Source: a virus
Direction: 5' to 3' (one strand)
Virus record (IMG/VR): IMGVR_UViG_3300044971_001916
Location: 1 to 34,834 of that record
Length of the DNA stretch: 34,834 bases
Shown here: positions 1 through 7,438 of the stretch, one piece after another
Position numbering within the stretch: the stretch's first letter is position 1
Layout: each line of letters starts with the position of its first letter
Notes under the pieces: generated by a model
The model's database searches: none
The model's input: only the letters and a program-made list of their open reading frames with translations
Told to the model about the DNA's origin: nothing
Program-made: the position numbers and the translations under genes

Positions 1-481
1 AACGATCAGACTCGCCAAGATTTGCAGCCATGTGTTTTGTAGTGCCAGTCCAGCTGAACCATGAACCGGCCGGACCGTGGCAAAATTTATCCTCTATCCA
101 TAACTGATGACCTGGTTGGCTATCATGTAAAAAAACAATTATCCTAACAATATTTTCTATGTTATCAATATTCATGTTTTTACTGTACGTAGGATAAGTG
201 TCCCAATGCCAAGGTAACAACATACCAGGAGTGTATTTACTAAGATCGCAAACTAAATCTTTTAGTAGAAAATAGTTTTTAACTTTTTCAAATACGTCCG
301 GAACTGTTCTTGGAATTAGTACACCAATATTATTTTTGTACGGATCTAAATTTTGTTTGTTTGAATCAAATCCTGGTGAGCCATTGTGTTGGTACCAGCT
401 AACTTCTGTATAGTCGTGTTCTTTCCAGGTTACTGGAATAGTACCTGTTTTATTTTTCCAATTATTAAAAGTGTATTCCAA
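1..481 (-). CDS. 2OG-Fe(II) oxygenase, C-terminus cut by window edge
   Basis: I translated 160 codons on the minus strand; the frame is still open at base 1, so the C-terminus lies outside. What is seen: an iron-binding HxD motif in LLPWHWDTYPTY, then IVRIIVFLHDSQPGHQLWIE, then a distal histidine and arginine in TKHMAANLGESDR. This HxD...H...R order, with PGH and the final HMAAN stretch, fits phage 2-oxoglutarate/Fe(II)-dependent oxygenases, which hydroxylate or otherwise oxidise a protein, base or sugar; the substrate here is unknown. An in-frame TAG lies just upstream (491-493), so the start must follow it. TTG at 481-479 is the best candidate, but no clear ribosome site precedes it. The upstream gene ends at 487, so the two are probably cotranscribed. 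Confidence 0.8.
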   Translation of the reverse strand, partial: MEYTFNNWKNKTGTIPVTWKEHDYTEVSWYQHNGSPGFDSNKQNLDPYKNNIGVLIPRTVPDVFEKVKNYFLLKDLVCDLSKYTPGMLLPWHWDTYPTYSKNMNIDNIENIVRIIVFLHDSQPGHQLWIEDKFCHGPAGSWFSWTGTTKHMAANLGESDR

Positions 482-486
482 AGTCT

Positions 487-1056
487 TTATCTAGGTTTTA
501 TGTTTTTTTTACAATTAATTTCAAATTTTAAAATTTGTTGAGGAACTAACGTATTAAAATAATGGGTATGATTGTGTTGCAAAATTGGCATCATGTCTAA
601 TAGCATTTTTTGTAAAGTTGAAAGATCCTGTGTACCAATCCAATTAATAATATCAAGCACAGCAAATAATCTTTCTGTAGGATCGCTAATGTTATCGTAA
701 TCCTCACTCCACCAATCGCTAAACGTATAAAACCCTAATTTTTGCAAATCCTTTAACGATCCAGGAACACTTAAAATTACAAAAGGTCTTAAACAACTGA
801 TTGGTTTAAAAGTTTTTTCTCCGTAGGCATTATGAGGATAATCATAAACTGTTTCTGTGACTACTTGTAAAAAACACTGCTGATAAAGTTCTGGTTCAGC
901 CTGTTTATGATGATAAGGATCCTCAAAATTTGAATAATTTGTTTGAAAATCAAAGTTCTTTAATAATTCTAATAAATTTTGATCTCTAACTTGCCATCCG
1001 TCCTTGATTCTTAAAAAAGGCGAAGTGTGAATTAGTTCAAGATTGCTTTGCACCAA
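487..1056 (-). CDS. Glycosyltransferase-like protein, C-terminal half
   Basis: 189 residues, apparently from a TTG start overlapping the end of the neighbouring minus-strand gene by 20 bases. Residues 66-121 hold QVVTETVY, EKTFKPI, PFVILSVPGSL and GFYTFSDWWSEDYD. This series resembles the C-terminal part of a phage glycosyltransferase-like family, where E-K-T-F/W-K-P-I, a PGSL loop and a GF-TF-WW-D/E-YD run are typical. A TGA at 1062-1060 closes this frame just upstream, and no N-terminal domain is present. The missing N-terminal half is encoded directly upstream in another frame. The pair therefore looks like one protein divided by a +1 shift. It may be two cooperating chains, a frameshifted gene or a sequencing indel. 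Sugar substrate unknown; the glycosyltransferase assignment rests on recalled motif similarity. Confidence 0.55.
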   Translation of the reverse strand: MVQSNLELIHTSPFLRIKDGWQVRDQNLLELLKNFDFQTNYSNFEDPYHHKQAEPELYQQCFLQVVTETVYDYPHNAYGEKTFKPISCLRPFVILSVPGSLKDLQKLGFYTFSDWWSEDYDNISDPTERLFAVLDIINWIGTQDLSTLQKMLLDMMPILQHNHTHYFNTLVPQQILKFEINCKKNIKPR

Positions 1057-1570
1057 AACTCACCATTCCTTTATCTAGTAAATTATTTTCTTTAAGTAAA
1101 ACAAACATAGCTAATCTATGGAACCTTTTTTGACGATTAAAGCATGAATAATTCTTCACAATTTTATCGCTGTTTAAATTTTCAACAAGTTGAGGAAAAT
1201 AATTAATATTTTGCAAAGGATGTGTAATACAAGCTATTGAAACATCTTCGGTTGTTTCTTCTATCCTTAATCTATCTAATTCATTTTCTAAATTTTGCTG
1301 ACTTAATATTAAGCAAAAATAATTTCCAATACCCAACGACCAAATCATGCGCTGTAGGTTGCGCAGCAAAACTCCAGGTTGATCATTGGTGATGTAATAA
1401 TCTGTGTCGTAATGTAAAAATATAAATCTATAATTATTTTCGTAGTGTGGTTTACTTAACTGCTTTAGTTCTTCGTACAAACTTTGTAAATCTTCGTCAT
1501 AATCTAGTAAATCAAATATCTTGTCATACCAAAAGTATTTGTCAAGTATAGGTGTTATATGGTCAATCAT
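1037..1570 (-). CDS. Glycosyltransferase-like protein, N-terminal half
   Basis: 177 residues. RFIFLHYDTDYY (48-59) is followed by a GVLLRNLQRMIWSLGI segment, and the C-terminus (140-173) reads NYSCFNRQKRFHR...NLLDKGMVSFG. This N-R-x-x-R-x-H-R...LLDKG-VSFG run is what precedes the EKTFKPI/PGSL domain in full-length aquatic-phage homologues as I remember them. Here the frame closes at TGA 1039-1037, just where that second domain should begin, and the second domain continues in the +1 frame. Its ATG overlaps the stop of the gp47-like gene as ATGA (1570-1567), a typical translational-coupling arrangement. I infer it is the first half of a split gene. It has no function I can assign alone. Confidence 0.55.
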   Translation of the reverse strand: MIDHITPILDKYFWYDKIFDLLDYDEDLQSLYEELKQLSKPHYENNYRFIFLHYDTDYYITNDQPGVLLRNLQRMIWSLGIGNYFCLILSQQNLENELDRLRIEETTEDVSIACITHPLQNINYFPQLVENLNSDKIVKNYSCFNRQKRFHRLAMFVLLKENNLLDKGMVSFGAKQS

Positions 1571-2586
1571 AAAGTTTGATATATTTGCAGCAGTAAATTT
1601 TTATTATACTGTTCGCTTTGTATATTTGTAAGTTGATTAGTTACAATAGTATCAACACTTTCAAACATTATGTTACCAGTTATATCATAATTGATATCTT
1701 CATTTACTATTTTCTGTGGTATTAGTGTGATTTCTCTGAGGCCATACGTGCTAACAAACGTTTCTTTAATAAATGCAGCTTCTTCGTAACTGATGTCAAC
1801 ATCTAAATTTACACGAACATGCATACCTCTATGTAATAGTGCATCTGTATTAGTTAGAACATCGCTTAGTTGATATACACGATATCTAGGTTGATCTGGC
1901 CAAGCATGATATTCTGGCTCCTTGCCCCATTCTAATACCATCATACCACGCTCGTCGTCGTGATTATCGGCATAGTTGTGTGGGAAGCAATTACCAATGT
2001 AAGTTATGTTACGCTGTGTTTGGCGTTTGTGAAAATGACCAGTGAATACATGTTCGACACCAGTGAAGTCATCTTGTTTTACATCACCGTGATCGGGCAT
2101 TTGAACCATTGCATTCATGTAAAAATGCGGCAGTTCAAAATGCCCAAACATATATTTGGCATTTAGTTTTGGTATACGCTTATAATCATCGCCAACCAAC
2201 CAAGGAGCAATAACCACGTCGCCACTGATATACCAATCATTACAAATATGAATGTTAGGTAAGTTCCGTGCCCACGCAACACTTTGGACATCCCTCTTAT
2301 CGCGATAATAAAGATCGTGATTGCCAGGAATAAAATAAACACAGTCAAAATTGTCATTCAAATGCTCCAGAGCTTTGAGGCTATAGTTGAGAGTAACAAT
2401 GTTAATTGATGCACGATTATTATGCCAGTCGCCAAGAAAGAAAGCAGTTTCGCACCCTTCCTCTTTGGCCTTTGCTGTGAACCATTTGATAAAATTCAAA
2501 CAATCATCATTGTGTGTTTGACTGTTGCTTTTTAATCCAAAATGTATATCTGTGCAGACTGCTGCTTTCTTGAATAAGTTAGACAT
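1567..2586 (-). CDS. 47: gp47-like recombination nuclease subunit (Mre11 family)
   Basis: 339 residues with the ordered metallophosphoesterase motifs of SbcD/Mre11: D13-x-H15 (TDIHFG), G52-D53 (FLGDWHNNR), G88-N89-H90-D91 (IPGNHDLYYR), G148-H149-F and G183-H184-F-H186. These residues bind two metal ions. In T4, gp47 pairs with the ATPase gp46 to resect double-strand ends for recombination-dependent replication. The length matches T4 gp47 (about 340 residues). Gene 46 is not in the window. The gene lies 38 bases downstream of the gp55-like sigma gene on the same strand and overlaps the next gene by four bases. A small membrane-type reading frame is embedded at 2163-2357 in another frame (see findings). 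Confidence 0.92.
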   Translation of the reverse strand: MSNLFKKAAVCTDIHFGLKSNSQTHNDDCLNFIKWFTAKAKEEGCETAFFLGDWHNNRASINIVTLNYSLKALEHLNDNFDCVYFIPGNHDLYYRDKRDVQSVAWARNLPNIHICNDWYISGDVVIAPWLVGDDYKRIPKLNAKYMFGHFELPHFYMNAMVQMPDHGDVKQDDFTGVEHVFTGHFHKRQTQRNITYIGNCFPHNYADNHDDERGMMVLEWGKEPEYHAWPDQPRYRVYQLSDVLTNTDALLHRGMHVRVNLDVDISYEEAAFIKETFVSTYGLREITLIPQKIVNEDINYDITGNIMFESVDTIVTNQLTNIQSEQYNKNLLLQIYQTL

Positions 2587-2624
2587 CCGTTTAGTTTACA
2601 CTTTTATAACCAGCAAAGTCAAAC

Positions 2625-3509
2625 TCAATCATCATTATATTCACCAGACGTCGAGCCGCCGCCCCAGGAGCCCATACCTTGTCTGGTATAACTAGGAGTT
2701 AGTCCGTTCATTTCAAGAATATCATCTCGAAGATTCTGGTTGCGCTTTTCAATGTTAAGGACTCGAGTAAAGGAATTAGTGATAGCAGCAGTGTAATAAG
2801 CAAAAGGATTTTGTGATTTTGATTCATCAAATTGTAGTCCAATTTGGCTGAGTTGAAGTAGTGCTTGACTACGCATTTCGTCGTTGTATGTATATCCACG
2901 CCAGTTTGAACGGGTAGCATAACGTTCGCACAGTTTCATGAACATGTGTGCTAGTGTGCGTGTCATTGTACCATGCTCTCTGTTAAATTTGCCTTTTTCA
3001 AGATCGCCTTGCCAATGACTTTTGCCTACACAGTACGGCGTGCCGTCCTCATCAATTTTATAATGCTGGAATGGAGGAAAATTGACCTTGACGAATTTGC
3101 TAGGCAGCGCCGCCGCAGCATCATCATATTCGGTAATAGGATCTTCGTCGTCGTTTAGTACAATTTGTGTTTTTTGTTTTTTAGACTTTACTGTATCTGT
3201 TGGTATGTGTTCCCAAGTCATTATACGAAACACTATGTCTGTTGCAGCTATTTTACTAGGTTTGACAGCAAAATCATCTAGTTTTAGTTTTACTGTGCTT
3301 GTGCTTTGGGCTTGATCAAACGCCGCTCTTGTTAGTCTTTCTGCTCGTAATTTACGACCTTCGGCTATATTTTTCTTATTAATTTTATCAATACCGGGCA
3401 AAATTATATCGTAGTGCGCATCTTCTGGCGCCAAAAAGCTACAATAAGTTATTTTGCTTTTGTGTATTTCCTTTAAGATATCGCGGTTGTTTAGATAGTT
3501 GTGTTTCAT
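2625..3509 (-). CDS. 55: gp55-like late-transcription sigma factor, extended
   Basis: 294 residues. The C-terminal part (about 185-267) reads LAHMFMKLCERY...YNDEMRSQALLQL...NPFAYYTAAITNSFTRVLN..EKRNQNLRDDIL. This matches the reduced sigma region-2-like fold of T4 gp55, which directs host RNA polymerase to TATAAATA-type late promoters. Matching ATAAATA boxes occur in this window. T4 gp55 is 185 residues; here about 180 extra N-terminal residues precede the sigma part, including LAPEDAHYDIILPGIDKIN (26-44) and KFVKVNFPPFQHYKI (138-152). The C-terminus is GGGSTSGEYNDD, not the hydrophobic/acidic tail that T4 gp55 uses to bind the sliding clamp. The start is preceded by AAGGAA at good spacing. 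It is the first minus-strand gene, divergent from the baseplate operon. Confidence 0.8.
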   Translation of the reverse strand: MKHNYLNNRDILKEIHKSKITYCSFLAPEDAHYDIILPGIDKINKKNIAEGRKLRAERLTRAAFDQAQSTSTVKLKLDDFAVKPSKIAATDIVFRIMTWEHIPTDTVKSKKQKTQIVLNDDEDPITEYDDAAAALPSKFVKVNFPPFQHYKIDEDGTPYCVGKSHWQGDLEKGKFNREHGTMTRTLAHMFMKLCERYATRSNWRGYTYNDEMRSQALLQLSQIGLQFDESKSQNPFAYYTAAITNSFTRVLNIEKRNQNLRDDILEMNGLTPSYTRQGMGSWGGGSTSGEYNDD

Positions 3510-3541
3510 TCGGTTCCTTTAAATACGCTGTTAATTTAACA

Positions 3542-3549
3542 AATAAATA
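3542..3549 (+). promoter_or_regulatory. Probable T4-type late promoter for the baseplate operon
   Basis: AATAAATA lies in the 63-base divergent gap, 24 bases upstream of the first baseplate ATG. It differs from the T4 late consensus TATAAATA by one base and is where a gp55-type sigma would act. The initiation point should fall about 6 bases downstream, leaving a short leader with GAGA before the ATG at 3573. Confidence 0.55.
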
Positions 3550-3572
3550 ATAAAAATGCAAGAGAAAATATA

Positions 3573-4580
3573 ATGCCTAAAGTAACTCCGATTAATCAAA
3601 CAAATACCAATTCATTTCGCTCACTTACCAATACTGTAGGCGCAGCAGTTAATGGAGTTGTCAACCGTTTTATACCTGGTAATGGAAACCAAACTACTTC
3701 GGCTGGTAGTTTAAATCCTGCAGATGCACGTAGAAGTTTGGCAGGTTTACTACCCGGAGGTAGTGCAGTTGCAAAGTCATCTACCCAAAGTCCTAGTGTG
3801 CAGTTTGGCACAAGCGACGATTCTGGTAACGATTGGCGAGTACGAATTAGTATTAATCCTTCTAGTAAAATCTTGTATTGGGATCCATCATCGTCTGGTA
3901 ATGTACCTGGTTTAGTGGCTCCTTTGAAACAAACTGATGGCTTTATTTTCCCCTATGTGCCATCTGTAACAGTAGCACATTCAGCAAATTATCAAACCCA
4001 ACAACTTACTCATTCTAACTACGCTCAATATTTTTACGAATCAAGTTCTGTTGCTGCTATTAATATTTCTGCTGATTTTACTGTGCAAAATTTAGATGAA
4101 GCTAGATATTTTTTAGCAGGCATTTATTATTTTAGAGCTTTAACAAAGATGTTTTACGGTATGTCATCTGATTACCAAGGTAGCCCGCCACCTATAGTAT
4201 ATCTTGATGGTTATGGACAACACTATTTACCCCATATTTCCTGTGTTGTGACTAGTTTCAGTCATACGATGCCCAATGACGTTGATTACATTGAAGTAAG
4301 TACTCCGCAGAGTGTAACAACAAAATCTACAAGTAATACACTTAGTGGCACCTATGGATCTATAACATTACCTAGTGTAAACGGAACTAATGCTGGTAAT
4401 GAAATTTTAACACAGACAATTAATTCAGCATTTAATCGTGTACCAACTTCAAGTACTTTTAGTTTAACTTTACAACCTGTAATTAGTCGTACACAAGCAA
4501 TAGCTTTTGATTATAAAGAGTTTGCTCGAGGAGGATTAATAGTAGGGAAAAATAATACTTTCTCTGGAGGCTATCTATAA
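3573..4580 (+). CDS. Baseplate tail-tube cap protein (gp48-like)
   Basis: 335 residues. After a flexible, Ser/Asn/Gly-rich N-terminus (1-85) comes a folded domain with WRVRISINP (88-96), GFIFPYVPSVTVAHSANYQ, LTHSNYAQYFYESS, ADFTVQNLDEARYFLAGIYY, and PPPIVYLDGYGQHYLPHISC followed by VVTSFSHTMPNDVDYIEV. I associate this with the protein that aquatic T4-like phages carry just ahead of gene 53, usually called the baseplate tail-tube cap gp48, which seats the tail tube on the hub. T4 gp48 is about 364 residues. The related gp54 initiator is an alternative I cannot exclude. The stop shares its A with the ATG of the next gene. Confidence 0.6.
   Translation: MPKVTPINQTNTNSFRSLTNTVGAAVNGVVNRFIPGNGNQTTSAGSLNPADARRSLAGLLPGGSAVAKSSTQSPSVQFGTSDDSGNDWRVRISINPSSKILYWDPSSSGNVPGLVAPLKQTDGFIFPYVPSVTVAHSANYQTQQLTHSNYAQYFYESSSVAAINISADFTVQNLDEARYFLAGIYYFRALTKMFYGMSSDYQGSPPPIVYLDGYGQHYLPHISCVVTSFSHTMPNDVDYIEVSTPQSVTTKSTSNTLSGTYGSITLPSVNGTNAGNEILTQTINSAFNRVPTSSTFSLTLQPVISRTQAIAFDYKEFARGGLIVGKNNTFSGGYL
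4566..4570 (+). promoter_or_regulatory. Strong Shine-Dalgarno site for gp53
   Basis: GGAGG sits inside the last codons of the upstream gene, 9 bases before the ATG at 4580. It fixes that start despite the one-base overlap. Confidence 0.75.
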
Positions 4581-4882
4581 TGGCTGCACAATACAGTTCT
4601 AGTAGTCCATACTACAACACAAAAGTATTTGGTAATTTTTTAGATGTTATGACCAATAGACCAATTTCTAAATTTCCTGACGATGTGTTATATGAAATAG
4701 ACAGTGTGTACGAATATAGGCCAGATTTACTTTCGGCCGATTTATACGGAACCAGTGCATTGTGGTGGGTGTTTGCTCAACGCAATCCTAATGTATTAGT
4801 AGACCCTTTATTAGATTTTAGAGCAGGAACTAGAATTTACATTCCTAAATTAGATACGCTTAAACAAGACCTAGGAGTTTAA
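4580..4882 (+). CDS. 53: gp53-like baseplate wedge subunit
   Basis: 100 residues. The core Y-E-Y-R-P-D-LLS-ADLYG-xxx-LWWVFAQRNPN (45-71) followed by DPLLDFRAGTRIYIPK is the hallmark of phage gp53: a compact domain ending in a LysM-like G-x-x-I-Y-I-P strand. In T4, gp53 clamps neighbouring baseplate wedges around the hub. T4 gp53 is about 196 residues; the short form is common in aquatic relatives. The gene sits between the tube-cap-like gene and the hub-like gene, in step with its structural role. Confidence 0.8.
   Translation: MAAQYSSSSPYYNTKVFGNFLDVMTNRPISKFPDDVLYEIDSVYEYRPDLLSADLYGTSALWWVFAQRNPNVLVDPLLDFRAGTRIYIPKLDTLKQDLGV
4873..4877 (+). promoter_or_regulatory. Shine-Dalgarno site deciding a GTG start
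   Basis: AGGAG lies in the 3' end of gene 53, 8 bases before GTG at 4886. It supports GTG as the true start of the 850-residue hub-like protein. Confidence 0.7.
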
Positions 4883-4885
4883 TCT

Positions 4886-7438
4886 GTGGCTATAATATCA
4901 GAAGAAAACTTTGATCAGGTTAATGTATCAAACAATAGTTCAATAGTAGGCAATAATGTAACAGGTAAACAGTCAGACTATACCCCTCAAACACCAGGTC
5001 CTGTACCGCAAAACATTTTACATGATTATACTAGTTACACTTATAGAATCACATTATTTTTCTTAACATCACAGGACTATAATAATCTCTCAGCAAATCC
5101 TACCTCCTTTACGCCAAAATATAGTTTAATAAGTAGTGCAGGTGGTTATGCAACTACAATTGGGGATTTAGTAGCACAGGAAACTAGAACAGGACGGGCA
5201 AATTATAATCAAACATTAAGGCATCCAGATTTTCAAACTGATTTTTTTATTGATAACTTATCAATGGAATCTGTAGTTGGGCTTAATGCAAAAACAAAAG
5301 CGTCAAACGCCATTGACATTTCCTTTACTATCACAGAACCATATGGTTTAAGTTTATTAGATAGATTATTAAGCGCCTGCGAAACTTCTGATGACAGAAG
5401 TATTAACTACATGTCTCAGCCATATTTACTGCAGGTAGACATCTTAGCTAATCCATCAGATGATAAACTTAATCAATTGCAAATTACAAATAATGTTGTT
5501 GTAAGTAAAAAAATTGCTATCAAATTGATTGAAATGAAAATTAAACCAACTGGTAGCGGAACAACTTATGCAGTTTCAGCTATACCTTACAATCATTCAG
5601 CTTTTGATAATATTACAGCTTCGTTGCCTGTGCCCATGACAGTAGAAGCAGGAACAGTAGGTGAATTTTTCAGTAGCAATGATGAACTAGAAAAACTGTT
5701 TGTAGGACAAATAAAAACAGAGGAAGAAAGAATAGAACGTGAAGTAGAAAAATGGATTGCCGCCTATAAAAATTCTGCAACTCCTTCGGCCGCTGAAATA
5801 GAAAATCAAAGAAGATTACTCACAGCAAAAGAAAAATTTAAAGTAAAAAGTTTACCTGCTGCCTATAATGGTTACATGGAGAAAATTAAAACTAGTAAAA
5901 AACTAGCAATACAAATACCAACTAGAATAGCATTTAATATACCCGACGACGAAATAGCAAAATCTAAAATTGTCAATGCGGCTGATAGTTCCACAACTGA
6001 TGTTGGTATGTCTAATTCTAGTAGTGCTTACAATCAAGTGCCTAGTTCTGGAAAAGACAAACAAGTTTTATCTTTTAATGCTGGGTACAGCATTATAGAT
6101 ATCGTTGATGCTATTTTGAGTAAAAGCGAATATATAAAAAATCAATTAAAAACACAACCATCAGAACAAAGTCAAACAGATAGTAATGCTCAATATACCG
6201 GTAGTAATGATAGAAGTGGGCAAACAAATACACCAAAAAAACTAAAATGGTTTAAAATATTGCCTACAGTTGCATTGCAGGACTTTGATCCGTCAACAAA
6301 CACATACAGTAAAACTGTGCTGTATTCTATACTACCTTATACCGCCGCAAATGCATATCACCCAAATTTTCCAAAAGTTAACTCTTCAAATGTAGCAGAT
6401 ACTGTTGTGCGTGTTTATGATTATCTATATACAGGAAAAAACAAAGATATAATTAGACTTGACATAGATTTTGATTCTTCATTTTATACTCTAATAACAA
6501 CTAAAGGCGACCAAGTTGTTAGAGGTGGCAATGATGCAGATAGCGATACAGACAATGTTGAAACAGCCAAATACAGTGCTCAGATTACAGAAAGATCTTT
6601 TCCTCCGGTCGTGAAAGCATTTGCAGGCGCCCAAAAAGGTTCAGTTGGTACTACAAAATCCACTGATCCTGATGAGCAAATTATTGCTGACTTGAAAACA
6701 AGCCTCTATAGCAGTCAGCGAGGCGATGCTTTAAATTTAAAACTACAAATAATTGGTGATCCAGCTTTTATTAAACAAGATGATGTGTTTTATAATCCAG
6801 GTAGTCCTGAAGAGTATGCACGCCTATTGGAAAATAGATTAGCAAACAATTCTACAAGACCTATTAGCGACAATGGGCAAATACTATTTGATGCCGAACA
6901 AGTTTATGTAAGAGTAAATGTAAAAAATGCCATAGATATTAATGATCCAATTGGTATAGTTAATAAACAAGATATTTTATCAAATGGCCGTACAACTGAC
7001 GGATCATTTTCTGGAATTTATAAAGTGATAACAGTGGTTAGTGAATTCAATAGAGGTCAGTTTACACAAACTTTAGATCTAATAAGAATTCCTGATGCAT
7101 TGACACCGCCGGCCAAACCCGCCAGACAAACAACTCGAGTAAACACTAATGAGACCTTAGATCAAGATGCTGAGGCAAAAAGAGGAATATTTTCTAATCC
7201 GGTTATTCCTACACCAAATGCTCCACCAGTGCCATCTAGCTCGCCAACACAGCCATCTCAGTTTACACAATCAAATCAGCCCTTGACTTTCTCAGATGCT
7301 TTTGCTCAGGCTAGAAAAGATTTTGGAAATAAACCAGGGGGAGTCTTTGAGTGGCGTGGTAAGTTGTATCAAACAAATCTTCAAAATGAACCATTTGTAG
7401 CTAATCCTACACCTGTATATCCTGGAGCAAATGAATAA
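4886..7438 (+). CDS. Baseplate hub-like structural protein
   Basis: 850 residues from GTG. Residues 50-165 contain YTYRITLFFLTSQDY and DFFIDNLSMESVVGLN...DISFTITEPYGLSLLDRL, a pattern I recall from virion proteins of aquatic T4-like phages. A charged, helix-prone stretch (about 270-345, EEERIEREVEKWIAAY) follows. Later, SLYSSQRGDALNLKLQIIGDP and GIYKVITVVSEFNRGQFTQTLDLIRIP resemble the closing strands of hub proteins of the gp27/gpD type. A Pro/Ser/Gln linker leads to a C-terminal motif (800-835) with SDAFAQARKDFG and VFEWRGKLYQT. Its position directly before the gp5-like spike suggests it fills the gp27 hub role in enlarged form; that is inference. Its stop overlaps the next ATG by one base. 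Confidence 0.55.
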   Translation: MAIISEENFDQVNVSNNSSIVGNNVTGKQSDYTPQTPGPVPQNILHDYTSYTYRITLFFLTSQDYNNLSANPTSFTPKYSLISSAGGYATTIGDLVAQETRTGRANYNQTLRHPDFQTDFFIDNLSMESVVGLNAKTKASNAIDISFTITEPYGLSLLDRLLSACETSDDRSINYMSQPYLLQVDILANPSDDKLNQLQITNNVVVSKKIAIKLIEMKIKPTGSGTTYAVSAIPYNHSAFDNITASLPVPMTVEAGTVGEFFSSNDELEKLFVGQIKTEEERIEREVEKWIAAYKNSATPSAAEIENQRRLLTAKEKFKVKSLPAAYNGYMEKIKTSKKLAIQIPTRIAFNIPDDEIAKSKIVNAADSSTTDVGMSNSSSAYNQVPSSGKDKQVLSFNAGYSIIDIVDAILSKSEYIKNQLKTQPSEQSQTDSNAQYTGSNDRSGQTNTPKKLKWFKILPTVALQDFDPSTNTYSKTVLYSILPYTAANAYHPNFPKVNSSNVADTVVRVYDYLYTGKNKDIIRLDIDFDSSFYTLITTKGDQVVRGGNDADSDTDNVETAKYSAQITERSFPPVVKAFAGAQKGSVGTTKSTDPDEQIIADLKTSLYSSQRGDALNLKLQIIGDPAFIKQDDVFYNPGSPEEYARLLENRLANNSTRPISDNGQILFDAEQVYVRVNVKNAIDINDPIGIVNKQDILSNGRTTDGSFSGIYKVITVVSEFNRGQFTQTLDLIRIPDALTPPAKPARQTTRVNTNETLDQDAEAKRGIFSNPVIPTPNAPPVPSSSPTQPSQFTQSNQPLTFSDAFAQARKDFGNKPGGVFEWRGKLYQTNLQNEPFVANPTPVYPGANE

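Noticed and set aside
1037-1062. Programmed frameshift site
   Set aside because: GTTTTGG is a short run without a recognisable slippery heptamer, stimulatory stem or internal Shine-Dalgarno; an indel or true split explains it as well.
3510-3572. Minus-strand sigma-70-like promoter for the gp55-like gene (TTGCAT, 17 bases, TAAATT)
   Set aside because: Only 7 of 12 consensus bases match in an AT-rich gap; a promoter must exist nearby, but this match is too weak to annotate.
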